Below are positions 37,921 to 51,157 of a stretch of 64,000 nt of DNA, in pieces (within the stretch, counting starts at the first letter, position 1; each line of letters begins with the position of its first letter). The position numbers and the translations under genes were made by a program. Source of the DNA: Uranotaenia lowii (taxonomy: Eukaryota; Arthropoda; Insecta; Diptera; Culicidae); NCBI RefSeq assembly GCF_029784155.1, contig NC_073693.1, positions 311,527,304-311,591,303 of the forward strand, given 5' to 3'. The notes under the pieces are model-generated. The model was not told the origin of the DNA. It made no database searches and saw only the letters and a list, made by a program, of their open reading frames with translations.

Positions 37921-40900
37921 TCTCAAAATCCCGAAAAACGGCTTCTATAAGCCAGAAAACGCATTTTAAAGTTGTGATCCCAAATTAAGCTCCGAATCCC
38001 GAAAAACGGCTTCTAAAGGCCAGAAAACGCATTTTAAAGTTGTGATCCCAAATTAAGCTCAGAATCCCGAAAGACGGCTTCTAAAGGCCAGAAAACGCAT
38101 TTTAAAGTTGTGATCCCAAATTAAGCTCAGAATCCCGAAAAACGGCTTCTATAAGCCAGAAAACGCATTTTAAAGTTGTGATCCCAAATTAAGCTCAGAA
38201 TCCCGAAAAACGGCTTCTATAAGCCAGAAAACGCATTTTAAAGTTGTGATCCCAAATTAAGCTCAGGATCCCGAAAAACGGCTTCTATAAGCCAGAAAAC
38301 GCATTTTAAAGTTGTGATCCCGAATTAAGCTCAGAATCCCGAAAAACGGCTTCTATAAGCCAGAAAACGCATTTTAAAGTTGTGATCCCAAATTAAGCTC
38401 AGAATCCCGAAAAACGGCTTCTAAAGGCCAGAAAACGCATTTTAAAGTTGTGATCCCAAATTAGGCTCAGAATCCCGAAAAACGGCTTCTAAAGGCCAGA
38501 AAACGCATTTTAAAGTTGTGATCCCAAATTAAGCTCAGAATCCCGAAAAACGGCTTCTATAAGCCAGAAAACGCATTTTAAAGTTGTGATCCCAAATTAA
38601 GCTCAGAATCCCGAAAAACGGCTTCTAAAGGCCAGAAAACGCATTTAAAAGTTGTGATCCCAAATTAAGCTCAGAATCCCCAAAAACGGCTTCTATAAGC
38701 CAGAAAACGCATTTTAAAGTTGTGATCCCAAATTAAGCTCCGAATCCCGAAAAACGGCTTCTAAAGGCCAGAAAACGCATTTTAAAGTTGTGATCCCAAA
38801 TTAAGCTCAGAATCCCGAAAAACGGCTTCTAAAGGCCAGAAAACGCATTTTAAAGTTGTGATCCCAAATTAAGCTCAGAATCCCGAAAAACGGCTTCTAA
38901 AGGCCAGAAAACGCATTTTAAAGTTGTGATTCCAAATTAAGCTCAGAATCCCGAAAAACGGCTTCTAAAGGCCAGAAAACGCATTTTAAAGTTGTGATCC
39001 CAAATTAAGCTCCGAATCCCGAAAAACGGCTTCTAAAGGCCAGAAAACGCATTTTAAAGTTGTGATCCCAAATTAAGCTCAGAATCCCGAAAAACGGCTT
39101 CTAAAGGCCAGAAAACGCATTTTAAAGTTGTGATCCCAAATTAAGCTCAGAATCCCGAAAAACGGCTTCTATAAGCCAGAAAACGCATTTTAAAGTTGTG
39201 ATCCCAAATTAAGCTCAGAATCCCGAAAAACGGCTTCTAAAGGCCAGAAAACGCATTTAAAAGTTGTGATCCCAAATTAAGCTCAGAATCCCCAAAAACG
39301 GCTTCTATAAGCCAGAAAACGCATTTTAAAGTTGTGATCCCAAATTAAGCTCAGAATCCCGAAAAACGGCTTCTAAAGGCCAGAAAACGCATTTTAAAGT
39401 TGTGATCCCAAATTAGGCTCAGAATCCCGAAAAACGGCTTCTAAAGGCCAGAAAACGCATTTTAAAGTTGTGATCCCAAATTAAGCTCAGAATCCCGAAA
39501 AACGGCTTCTATAAGCCAGAAAACGCATTTTAAAGTTGTGATCCCAAATTAAGCTCAGAATCCCGAAAAACGGCTTCTAAAGGTCAAAAAACGCATTTTA
39601 AAGTTGTGATCCCAAATTAAGCTCAGAATCCCGAAAAACGGCTTCTAAAGGCCAGAAAACGCATTTTAAAGTTGTGATCCCAAATTAGGCTCAGAATCCC
39701 GAAAAACGGCTTCTAAAGGCCAGAAAACGCATTTTAAAGTTGTGATCCCAAATTAGGCTCAGAATCCCGAAAAACGGCTTCTAAAGGTCAAAAAACGCAT
39801 TTTAAAGTTGTGATCCCAAATTAAGCTCAGAATCCCGAAAAACGGCTTCTAAAGGCCAGAAAACGCATTTTAAAGTTGTGATCCCAAATTAATCTCAAAA
39901 TCCCGAAAAACGGCTTCTATAAGCCAGAAAACGCATTTTAAAGTTGTGATCCCAAATTAAGCTCCGAATCCCGAAAAACGGCTTCTAAAGGCCAGAAAAC
40001 GCATTTTAAAGTTGTGATCCCAAATTAAGCTCAGAATCCCGAAAGACGGCTTCTAAAGGCCAGAAAACGCATTTTAAAGTTGTGATCCCAAATTAAGCTC
40101 AGAATCCCGAAAAACGGCTTCTATAAGCCAGAAAACGCATTTTAAAGTTGTGATCCCAAATTAAGCTCAGAATCCCGAAAAACGGCTTCTATAAGCCAGA
40201 AAACGCATTTTAAAGTTGTGATCCCAAATTAAGCTCAGGATCCCGAAAAACGGCTTCTATAAGCCAGAAAACGCATTTTAAAGTTGTGATCCCGAATTAA
40301 GCTCAGAATCCCGAAAAAAACGGCTTCTATAAGCCAGAAAACGCATTTTAAAGTTGTGATCCCAAATTAAGCTCAGAATCCCGAAAAACGGCTTCTAAAG
40401 GCCAGAAAACGCATTTTAAAAGTTGTGATCCCAAATTAAGCTCAGAATCCCGAAAAACGGCTTCTATAAGCCAGAAAACGCATTTTAAAGTTGTGATCCC
40501 AAATTAAGCTCCGAATCCCGAAAAACGGCTTCTAAAATCCAGAAAACGCATTTTAAAGTTGTGATCCCAAATTAGGCTCAGAATCCCGAAAAACGGCTTC
40601 TAAAGGCCAGAAAACGCATTTTAAAGTTGTGATCCCAAATTAAGCTCAGAATCCCGAAAAACGGCTTCTTAAGGCCAGAAAACGCATTTTAAAGTTGTGA
40701 TCCCAAATTAAGCTCAGAATCCCGAAAAACGGCTTCTAAAGGCCAGAAAACGTATTTTAAAGGTGTGATCCGAAATTAGGCTCAGAATCCCGAAAAACGG
40801 CTTCTAAAGGCCAGAAAACGCATTTTAAAGTTGTGATCCCAAATTAAGCTCAGAATCCCGAAAAACGGCTTCTAAAGGCCAGAAAACGCATTTTAAAGTT

Positions 40901-41480
40901 GTGATCCCAAATTAAGCTCCGAATCCCGAAAAACGGCTTCTAAAATCCAGAAAACGCATTTTAAAGTTGTGATCCCAAATTAGGCTCAGAATCCCGAAAA
41001 ACGGCTTCTAAAGGCCAGAAAACGCATTTTAAAGTTGTGATCCCAAATTAAGCTCAGAATCCCGAAAAACGGCTTCTATAAGCCAGAAAACGCATTTTAA
41101 AGTTGTGATCCCAAATTAAGCTCAGAATCCCGAAAAACGGCTTCTAAAGGCCAGAAAACGCATTTAAAAGTTGTGATCCCAAATTAAGCTCAGAATCCCC
41201 AAAAACGGCTTCTATAAGCCAGAAAACGCATTTTAAAGTTGTGATCCCAAATTAAGCTCCGAATCCCGAAAAACGGCTTCTAAAGGCCAGAAAACGCATT
41301 TTAAAGTTGTGATCCCAAATTAAGCTCAGAATCCCGAAAAACGGCTTCTATAAGCCAGAAAACGCATTTTAAAGTTGTGATCCCAAATTAAGCTCAGAAT
41401 CCCGAAAAACGGCTTCTAAAGGCCAGAAAACGCATTTTAAAGTTGTGATCCCAAATTAAGCTCAGAATCCCGAAAAACGG
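37921..41480 (+). repeat. 29-monomer higher-order repeat at the right end of array 2
   Basis: Rare variants recur exactly 1972 bp (29 x 68) apart: 'tctcaaaatc' at 37921 and 39893, and 'gctcagg' at 38261 and 40233. A 'gatcccgaattaag' variant follows each gctcagg. The second copy runs into the gap at 41481 and carries extra A insertions near 40315 and 40420. Confidence 0.85.
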
Positions 41481-41980
41481 NNNNNNNNNNNNNNNNNNNN
41501 NNNNNNNNNNNNNNNNNNNNNNNNNNNNNNNNNNNNNNNNNNNNNNNNNNNNNNNNNNNNNNNNNNNNNNNNNNNNNNNNNNNNNNNNNNNNNNNNNNNN
41601 NNNNNNNNNNNNNNNNNNNNNNNNNNNNNNNNNNNNNNNNNNNNNNNNNNNNNNNNNNNNNNNNNNNNNNNNNNNNNNNNNNNNNNNNNNNNNNNNNNNN
41701 NNNNNNNNNNNNNNNNNNNNNNNNNNNNNNNNNNNNNNNNNNNNNNNNNNNNNNNNNNNNNNNNNNNNNNNNNNNNNNNNNNNNNNNNNNNNNNNNNNNN
41801 NNNNNNNNNNNNNNNNNNNNNNNNNNNNNNNNNNNNNNNNNNNNNNNNNNNNNNNNNNNNNNNNNNNNNNNNNNNNNNNNNNNNNNNNNNNNNNNNNNNN
41901 NNNNNNNNNNNNNNNNNNNNNNNNNNNNNNNNNNNNNNNNNNNNNNNNNNNNNNNNNNNNNNNNNNNNNNNNNNNNNNNN
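41481..41980. other. Assembly gap, 500 N, at a satellite strand switch
   Basis: Satellite to the left reads in plus orientation and to the right in minus orientation. The turning point, and any true inversion, is hidden in an unsized placeholder gap. A misjoined or flipped contig is as likely as a real inversion. Confidence 0.97.
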
Positions 41981-44900
41981 CTTTAAAATGCGTTTTCTGG
42001 CTTATAGAAGCCGTTTTTCGGGATTCTGAGCTAAATTTGGGATCACAACTTTAAAAGGCGTTTTATGGCTTGTAGAAGCCGTTTTTCGGGATTCTGAGCT
42101 TAATTTGGGATCACAACTTTAAAATGCGTTTTCTGGCCTTTAGAAGCCGTTTTTCGGGATTCTGAGCTTAATTTGGGATCACAACTTTAAAAAGCGTTTT
42201 CTGGCCTTAAGAAGCCGTTTTTCGAGATTCTGAGCTTATATTGGGATCACTACTTTAAAATGCGTTTTCTGGCCTTTAGAAGCCGTTTTTCGGGATTCTG
42301 AGCTTAATTTGGGATCACAACTTTAAAATGCGTTTTCTGGCCTTTAGAAGCCGTTTTTCGGGATTCTGAGCTTAATTTGGGATCACAACTTTAAAATGCG
42401 TTTTCTGGCTTATAGAAGCCGTTTTTCGGGATTCTGAGCTAAATTTGGGATCACAACTTTAAAATGCGTTTTATGGCTTGTAGAAGCCGTTTTTCGGGAT
42501 TCTGAGCTTAATTTGAGATCACAACTTTAAAATGCGTTTTCTGGCCTTTAGAAGCCGTTTTTCGGGGTTCTGAGCTATATTTGGGATCACAACTTTAAAA
42601 TGCGTTTTCTGGCCTTTAGAAGCCGTTTTTCGGGATTCTGAGCTTAATTTGGGATCACAACTTTAAAATGCGTTTTTTGGCTTATAGAAGCCGTTTTTCG
42701 GGATTCTGAGCTTAATTTGGGATCACAACTTTAAAATGCGTTTTCTGGCCTTTAGAAGCCGTTTTTCGGGGTTCTGAGCTATATTTGGGATCACAACTTT
42801 AAAATGCGTTTTCTGGCCTTAAGAAGCCGTTTTTCGGGATTCTGAGCTTAATTTGGGATCACAACTTTAAAATGCGTTTTCTGGCTTATAGAAGCCGTTT
42901 TTCGGGATTCTGAGCTAAATTTGGGATCACAACTTTAAAATGCGTTTTATGGCTTATAGAAGCCGTTTTTCGGGATTCTGAGCTTAATTTGGGATCACAA
43001 CTTTAAAATGCGTTTTCTGACTTATAGAAGCCGTTTTTCGGGATTCTGAGCTAAATTTGGGATCACAACTTTAAAATGCGTTTTCTGGCCTTTAGAAGCC
43101 GTTTTTCGGGATTCTGAGCTTAATTTGGGATCACAACTTTAAAATGCGTTTTCTGGCCTTTAGAAGCCGTTTTTCGGGATTCTGAGCTTAATTTGGGATC
43201 ACAACTTTAAAATGCGTTTTCTGGCTTATAGAAGCCGTTTTTCGGGATTCTGAGCTAAATTTGGGATCACAACTTTAAAATGCGTTTTATGGCTTGTAGA
43301 AGCCGTTTTTCGGGATTCTGAGCTTAATTTGAGATCACAACTTTAAAATGCGTTTTCTGGCCTTTAGAAGCCGTTTTTCGGGGTTCTGAGCTATATTTGG
43401 GATCACAACTTTAAAATGCGTTTTCTGGCCTTTAGAAGCCGTTTTTCGGGATTCTGAGCTTAATTTGGGATCACAACTTTAAAATGCGTTTTCTGGCCTT
43501 TAGAAGCCGTTTTTCGGGATTCTGAGCTTAATTTGGGATCACAACTTTAAAATGCGTTTTCTGGCTTATAGAAGCCGTTTTTCGGGATTCTGAGCTAAAT
43601 TTGGGATCACAACTTTAAAATGCGTTTTATGGCTTGTAGAAGCCGTTTTTCGGGATTCTGAGCTTAATTTGAGATCACAACTTTAAAATGCGTTTTCTGG
43701 CCTTTAGAAGCCGTTTTTCGGGGTTCTGAGCTATATTTGGGATCACAACTTTAAAATGCGTTTTCTGGCCTTTAGAAGCCGTTTTTCGGGATTCTGAGCT
43801 TAATTTGGGATCACAACTTTAAAATGCGTTTTCTGGCTTATAGAAGCCGTTTTTCGGGATTCTGAGCTTAATTTGGGATCACAACTTTAAAATGCGTTTT
43901 CTGGCCTTTAGAAGCCGTTTTTCGGGGTTCTGAGCTATATTTGGGATCACAACTTTAAAATGCGTTTTCTGGCCTTAAGAAGCCGTTTTTCGGGATTCTG
44001 AGCTTAATTTGGGATCACAACTTTAAAATGCGTTTTCTGGCTTATAGAAGCCGTTTTTCGGGATTCAGAGCTATATTTGGGATCACAACTTTAAAATGCG
44101 TTTTATGGCTTGTAGAAGCCGTTTTTCGGGATTCTGAGCTTAATTTGAGATCACAACTTTAAAATGCGTTTTCTGGCCTTTAGAAGCCGTTTTTCGGGGT
44201 TCTGAGCTATATTTGGGATCACAACTTTAAAATGCGTTTTCTGGCCTTTAGAAGCCGTTTTTCGGGATTCTGAGCTATATTTGGGATCACAACTTTAAAA
44301 TGCGTTTTCTGGCCTTTAGAAGCCGTTTTTCGGGATTCTGAGCTTAATTTGGGATCACAACTTTAAAATGCGTTTTCTGGCTTATAGAAGCCGTTTTTCG
44401 GGATTCTGAGCTAAATTTGGGATCACAACTTTAAAAGGCGTTTTATGGCTTGTAGAAGCCGTTTTTCGGGATTCTGAGCTTAATTTGGGATCACAACTTT
44501 AAAATGCGTTTTCTGGCCTTTAGAAGCCGTTTTTCGGGATTCTGAGCTTAATTTGGGATCACAACTTTAAAAAGCGTTTTCTGGCCTTAAGAAGCCGTTT
44601 TTCGAGATTCTGAGCTTATATTGGGATCACTACTTTAAAATGCGTTTTCTGGCCTTTAGAAGCCGTTTTTCGGGATTCTGAGCTTAATTTGGGATCACAA
44701 CTTTAAAATGCGTTTTCTGGCCTTTAGAAGCCGTTTTTCGGGATTCTGAGCTTAATTTGGGATCACAACTTTAAAATGCGTTTTCTGGCTTATAGAAGCC
44801 GTTTTTCGGGATTCTGAGCTAAATTTGGGATCACAACTTTAAAATGCGTTTTATGGCTTGTAGAAGCCGTTTTTCGGGATTCTGAGCTTAATTTGAGATC

Positions 44901-47814
44901 ACAACTTTAAAATGCGTTTTCTGGCCTTTAGAAGCCGTTTTTCGGGGTTCTGAGCTATATTTGGGATCACAACTTTAAAATGCGTTTTCTGGCCTTTAGA
45001 AGCCGTTTTTCGGGATTCTGAGCTTAATTTGGGATCACAACTTTAAAATGCGTTTTCTGGCTTATAGAAGCCGTTTTTCGGGATTCTGAGCTTAATTTGG
45101 GATCACAACTTTAAAATGCGTTTTCTGGCCTTTAGAAGCCGTTTTTCGGGGTTCTGAGCTATATTTGGGATCACAACTTTAAAATGCGTTTTCTGGCCTT
45201 AAGAAGCCGTTTTTCGGGATTCTGAGCTTAATTTGGGATCACAACTTTAAAATGCGTTTTCTGGCTTATAGAAGCCGTTTTTCGGGATTCAGAGCTATAT
45301 TTGGGATCACAACTTTAAAATGCGTTTTCTGGCCTTTAGAAGCCGTTTTTCGGGATTCTGAGCTTAATTTGGGATCACAACTTTAAAATGCGTTTTCTGA
45401 CTTATAGAAGCCGTTTTTCGGGATTCTGAGCTAAATTTGGGATCACAACTTTAAAATGCGTTTTCTGGCCTTTAGAAGCCGTTTTTCGGGGTTCTGAGCT
45501 ATATTTGGGATCACAACTTTAAAATGCGTTTTCTGGCCTTTAGAAGCCGTTTTTCGGGGTTCTGAGCTATATTTGGGATCACAACTTTAAAATGCGTTTT
45601 CTGGCCTTTAGAAGCCGTTTTTCGGGATTCTGAGCTTAATTTGGGATCACAACTTTAAAATGCGTTTTCTGGCCTTGAGAAGCCGTTTTTCGGGATTCTG
45701 AGCTTAATTTGGGATCACAAATTTTAAAATGCGTTTTCTGGCCTTGAGAAGCCGTTTTTCGGGATTCTGAGCTTAATTTGGGATCGCAATTTTAAAATGC
45801 TTTTTCTGGCCTTTAGAAGCCGTTTTTCGGGATTCTGAGCTTAATTTGGGATCACAACTTTAAAATGCGTTTTCTGGCCTTTAGAAGCCGTTTTTCGGGA
45901 TTCTGAGCTTAATTTGGGATCACAACTTTAAAATGCGTTTTCTGGCTTATAGAAGCCGTTTTTCGGGATTCTGAGCTAAATTTGGGATCGAAACTTTAAA
46001 ATGCGTTTTATGGCTTGTAGAAGCCGTTTTTCGGGATTCTGAGCTTAATTTGAGATCACAACTTTAAAATGCGTTTTCTGGCCTTTAGAAGCCGTTTTTC
46101 GGGGTTCTGAGCTATATTTGGGATCACAACTTTAAAATGCGTTTTCTGGCCTTTAGAAGCCGTTTTTCGGGATTCTGAGCTTAATTTGGGATCACAACTT
46201 TAAAATGCGTTTTCTGGCTTATAGAAGCCGTTTTTCGGGATTCTGAGCTTAATTTGGGATCACAACTTTAAAATGCGTTTTCTGGCCTTTAGAAGCCGTT
46301 TTTCGGGGTTCTGAGCTATATTTGGGATCACAACTTTAAAATGCGTTTTCTGGCCTTAAGAAGCCGTTTTTCGGGATTCTGAGCTTAATTTGGGATCACA
46401 ACTTTAAAATGCGTTTTCTGGCTTATAGAAGCCGTTTTTCGGGATTCTGAGCTAAATTTGGGATCACAACTTTAAAATGCGTTTTATGGCTTATAGAAGC
46501 CGTTTTTCGGGATTCTGAGCTTAATTTGGGATCACAACTTTAAAATGCGTTTTCTGGCCTTTAGAAGCCGTTTTTCGGGATTCTGAGCTTAATTTGGGAT
46601 CACAACTTTAAAATGCGTTTTCTGACTTATAGAAGCCGTTTTTCGGGATTCTGAGCTAAATTTGGGATCACAACTTTAAAATGCGTTTTCTGGCCTTTAG
46701 AAGCCGTTTTTCGGGGTTCTGAGCTATATTTGGGATCACAACTTTAAAATGCGTTTTCTGGCCTTTAGAAGCCGTTTTTCGGGGTTCTGAGCTATATTTG
46801 GGATCACAACTTTAAAATGCGTTTTCTGGCCTTTAGAAGCCGTTTTTCGGGATTCTGAGCTTAATTTGGGATCACAACTTTAAAATGCGTTTTCTGGCCT
46901 TTAGAAGCCGTTTTTCGGGATTCTGAGCTTAATTTGGGATCACAACTTTAAAATGCGTTTTCTGACTTATAGAAACCGTTTTTCGGGATTCTGAGCTTAA
47001 TTTGGGATCACAACTTTAAAATGCGTTTTCTGGCCTTTAGAAGCCGTTTTTCGGGATTCTGAGCTTAATTTGGGATCACAACTTTAAAATGCGTTTTCTG
47101 GCCTTTAGAAGCCGTTTTTCGGGATTCTGAGCTTAATTTGGGATCACAACTTTAAAATGCGTTTTCTGGCCTTTAGAAGCCGTTTTTCGGGATTCTGAGC
47201 TTAATTTGGGATCACAACTTTAAAATGCGTTTTCTGGCCTTTAGAAGCCGTTTTTCGGGATTCTGAGCTTAATTTGGGATCACAACTTTAAAATGCGTTT
47301 TCTGGCCTTTAGAAGCCGTTTTTCGGGATTCTGAGCTTAATTTGGGATCACAACTTTAAAATGCGTTTTCTGGCCTTTAGAAGCCGTTTTTCGGGATTCT
47401 GAGCTTAATTTGGGATCACAACTTTAAAATGCGTTTTCTGGCCTTTAGAAGCCGTTTTTCGGGATTCTGAGCTTAATTTGGGATCGAAACTTTAAAAAGC
47501 GTTTTCTGGCCTTAAGAAGCCGTTTTTCGAGATTCTGAGCTTAATTTGGGATCGCAATTTTAAAATGCTTTTTCTGGCCTTTAGAAGCCGTTTTTCGGGA
47601 TTCTGAGCTTAATTTGGGATCACAACTTTAAAATGCGTTTTCTGGCCTTTAGAAGCCGTTTTTCGGGATTCTGAGCTTAATTTGGGATCACAACTTTAAA
47701 ATGCGTTTTCTGGCCTTTAGAAGCCGTTTTTCGGGATTCTGAGCTTAATTTGGGATCACAACTTTAAAATGCGTTTTCTGGCCTTTAGAAGCCGTTTTTC
47801 GGGATTCTGAGCTT
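41981..47814 (-). repeat. Satellite array 3: 68-bp monomer on the opposite strand, about 86 copies
   Basis: The sequence is the reverse complement of the array 1 and 2 monomer (ctttaaaatgcgttttctgg, then agaagccgtttttcgggatt). It has private variants not seen in the other arrays: 'gagctatatttggg', 'ggggttctgagc', 'ttttatggcttgtag', 'gttttctgacttatag' and 'cgagattctgagcttatatt'. A compound marker beginning 'acaactttaaaaagcg' occurs at 42181 and 44561, 2380 bp apart (35 x 68), and the preceding 'aaaaggcg' marker repeats at the same distance. The right 0.8 kb is nearly uniform consensus. It ends in a gap. Confidence 0.97.
42031..46800 (-). repeat. 35-monomer higher-order repeat within array 3
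   Basis: Markers about 2380 bp apart (35 x 68 bp) at 42181 and 44561 define one complete unit and the start of the next. Inside, a shorter series (ctaaattt, ttatggcttgtag, ttgagatc, ggggttctgagctatat) is used several times, at about 42400, 43230, 43590, 44400 and 44800. The outer limits given are approximate. Confidence 0.75.
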
Positions 47815-48314
47815 NNNNNNNNNNNNNNNNNNNNNNNNNNNNNNNNNNNNNNNNNNNNNNNNNNNNNNNNNNNNNNNNNNNNNNNNNNNNNNNNNNNNNN
47901 NNNNNNNNNNNNNNNNNNNNNNNNNNNNNNNNNNNNNNNNNNNNNNNNNNNNNNNNNNNNNNNNNNNNNNNNNNNNNNNNNNNNNNNNNNNNNNNNNNNN
48001 NNNNNNNNNNNNNNNNNNNNNNNNNNNNNNNNNNNNNNNNNNNNNNNNNNNNNNNNNNNNNNNNNNNNNNNNNNNNNNNNNNNNNNNNNNNNNNNNNNNN
48101 NNNNNNNNNNNNNNNNNNNNNNNNNNNNNNNNNNNNNNNNNNNNNNNNNNNNNNNNNNNNNNNNNNNNNNNNNNNNNNNNNNNNNNNNNNNNNNNNNNNN
48201 NNNNNNNNNNNNNNNNNNNNNNNNNNNNNNNNNNNNNNNNNNNNNNNNNNNNNNNNNNNNNNNNNNNNNNNNNNNNNNNNNNNNNNNNNNNNNNNNNNNN
48301 NNNNNNNNNNNNNN
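47815..48314. other. Assembly gap, 500 N
   Basis: A placeholder between the end of array 3 and unique sequence. Reading frames drawn through it (47745-48467 and 47756-48415, minus) join satellite to unrelated sequence and are not genes. Confidence 0.97.
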
Positions 48315-51057
48315 CGGCGGCTGGAGAGGAACTTCAAGAAGCACCATATTTGTAAAGTATGCAATTTTGCGCGATGATGCAACAGGTCTTGTTGACTGGT
48401 GTTGGCAGACAGCATGAATAACTCCAGCTTTACCGATTCGAGGTGGTTTTTTTCTGTCGATTCTCACGGCACGACCTTTCCAAACCTGTCGTTCCGCTTT
48501 TTTAAGGAATCAATTCTGGATGATAGCAACTTTGACGTTAAGCCTTTGAAGTTGATACTTTTGATACAGTCATGTTTATTGTATGCTTTGTGAGGGAAAA
48601 TTTAACAATAAAATTGTTAATAATGATTGTTTCGCATGACACGTTTTTGACTTTAAATTTTCATCCATCGAAACATTCGTTCAAAAGATTTCAGTAAGTA
48701 AAACTTTTTGTAATATTTTTTTTTCTCCTGAATGTATGCAGTACCATTATGGTTGATCTTATAACAGCTTTAAAGACAGAAAAAAATGTAACATAAGGTT
48801 CGAACAAAATAAAAAATAATGTAATTGTTGTTTTTATGCTTTTTGGTCTTTATGGCATCACAAATTTGTCAAGAACTAAAAATTGTCACAATTTGTTTTT
48901 ATTTTATTCCAGAAACTTTAAAAATGGAATATTAATATTGGTAGCCAATAGAAGTGTAAATGTTTTAAACCCGTCTTCTTTAACACGTTCGTCGCCAAAC
49001 GTAACCAACTAAAAAAAAATGTTCAAATTTCAAAAGCCAAAACATCAAACATCATTTCCGCTTCAAATTTCGGCTTGAAAACAGAGGAAGATATGGTTAT
49101 AATCCGAGAAAATTTTGAATAGAAAATTTATCTTCAAATTTGTGTTATGACTTTTCAAATTTTGACGTATTTTGCGTCACCTGGCGACAAATGTGTTATT
49201 CCAACTATCCTTATTTTGTCTGAATAATTGAGAATAATTCGAAAAAACTTTTTGCTTCGCAGGTACAAATTAACGAAAACTAATTTCATAAAGAACCATC
49301 ACTCCCGCAAACCCTTTTGTAAGCTTTTGCCAAAGAAGAACGCCTTTTATGAACGTTTTCCTTGTTCTTTTTAACGATTATGAACTGTCTGAGAGGGCAT
49401 TAATTTTAATGATGATGAAAAGCTTTTTCCAGATTCTTTCCGCCGAAGAGTGGTGGGCAGTCACTTTGAGCTTGCTTAGAGCTGCTAGCTGTTGAATGAA
49501 ATAGGGCTCGTTACTTCTCCTGCTTCCGAATTTTCCTCTCTCCACTTTACCCCTCTCAAGAGGGTCCTCCGCTTCCATTCGCGACCAATGGGCCGTTTCG
49601 ACAGACGGGACACATCCGGCCAAAGAAATATCTTCGAATCTTCCGTCTGACAGGTTACCGAAAGGATGTGATCCTCGGATGTCTTCCCTATCTCTTTTCC
49701 TCTTTCTGTCTTGAGATTTTATTTAACTCCCGCACCCAGAAACTAGTAAAATTCTCAGAAATCGAACCACAATGTTTCGGTGCCAATTCCGAAAAGATGC
49801 TTCCATTTTCCGATACTAAATACTTCCGCTTGACTGCCTGATGCTGGCTGGTGTCTTCCATAAAGGCGTTAATGGTTATAATAAAAAGCAAATTGGTCGG
49901 GACGAAACCATTCACGGTTGGATGACTTCGAATCGATTATTTTATGCGAGACGGGCAGGGGTTTGATTCATAAATCACAAATCATGCTGCAGCTTATTGA
50001 AGGCAGTTCTAGTGGAAAACGACCATTTTTAAGAGGAGGATTTGAGGATGTTTTAATTATTCAATGCGAGAAAATAATGCGTGTTGAGGTGTAAGATTGT
50101 TGATTCGAAAGTTTCAAGTCTCGGAAAAAAAAGAACAAAAAAAAACCATTCAATAAAAAAAAGATCTGAAGCGAACGACTCAAAAAAATACGATAATACC
50201 ACAAAATGGAAAAAATGGAAACAAAGTCACAAAAAAAATAACAGACTAATAAGATTTAAAATTGACAAATAAAAACCACACAAAAATAAGTCAAAAATAA
50301 TAAAAGAATACAACAAAAATGGTAAAATACAAAGTATGTATGTATGACACCAATAAAAAAAACTTATGTTTGTAAAAATGAATTTCCTGTCTGTCTGTGT
50401 ACATTTCGGCATAAAGAAAAAAAACTAATGAAGCTTATAATAACAGAATAATAAGTTCAGATCTTGAATAAAAATTAAGAGATCAAGTTAACAGCAATTT
50501 CTGCTAAATTTAACGAAATTAAAAAAAAAAAAAATGAAACCCACAGATCAATCAAAGATCAAACTATGTGTTCAAATTTGTTTTTGGAAGGTATAAAATG
50601 CACGCCGGCTTAGTTAGTATTGAAATTCAAATTATGTATATAGTCACAATTTTTATCAACAGTCAGAAAAATGACAGGAAATTATCACTAACATAAAAAA
50701 ATCTTTTACAAAAATGTTGCAAAAGTGATCACACATGACCGGGATGATTCTTATGTTTCACATAAACATAAATACTTAGAAGTCACCAATTTATTATTTT
50801 TGTTTTACATTTCGGGATATATTTTTGCTACATTTTTTTGTGACATTGAATTGACTCATATCTTAAAACAATTTTGAACACAATTTTTTCATTAAATTGT
50901 TTATGATTGATAAAATTTCTTTAAAAAAAAAATAACATAATAGTGTCACTCGTACCATTACATTATGGGCATTTTATCCAATGTTCCTTATATTTTGTGA
51001 CGTTGTAACTTCTTATAAAGCCATTTTTGAAAGATTTTTGAAAGCTTTCCCAATTGC
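48315..51057. other. AT-rich intergenic sequence; short unexplained open segment next to the gap
   Basis: On the minus strand, 48467 down to 48315 encodes 51 residues starting MRIDRKKPPRIGKAG before the gap. I do not recognise it, and it may be a fragment of a mobile element. A GC-raised stretch at about 49430-49700 has an 81-codon minus-strand open frame (49378-49623) with no known motif. The rest (48600-49300 and 49930-51057) is AT-rich with A runs and a short GTAT repeat near 50335. No RNA gene or supported CDS was found. Confidence 0.5.
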
Positions 51058-51059
51058 TC

Positions 51060-51157
51060 GGCTCTACCCGGACTTTGTCCGGCTAATTGACTTAAGATTT
51101 GGGAAAAGTCCGGTCCGACCAGTTTGGCTGGATTTCCTTCAATAAAGCCCGGATAAT
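51060..51157. repeat. Fragment of a dispersed CCCGGAT-rich repeat
   Basis: The segment 'gggaaaagtccggtccgacc' to 'aaagcccggat' aligns by eye with 58975-59025 inside the complete MITE at 58915-59358 (about three quarters identical). No termini are visible here, so this is a decayed partial copy. Confidence 0.6.

Larger units (their letters stand above)
24718..41480 (+). repeat. Satellite array 2: same 68-bp monomer, about 246 copies, different variant set
   Basis: Orientation is the same as array 1, starting in mid-monomer at 'ccagaaaacg'. Diagnostic variants differ from array 1: 'atccccaaaaacgg' and 'ccccaaaaactgc' are frequent in the left half, and 'aagctccgaatcc', 'aggctcag', 'aatctcaaaatc' and 'aaaatccagaaaacg' appear in the right half. 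The cttaag class and 'ttggg' marker of array 1 were not seen. Single-base indels occur near 33510, 36300, 36935, 37024 and 40420, and a 2-base insertion near 40315. The array runs into an assembly gap, so its true length is unknown. Confidence 0.98.

Noticed and set aside
47745..48467. 240-codon minus-strand open frame across the last gap
   Set aside because: It joins an unrecognised segment to satellite through 500 N.
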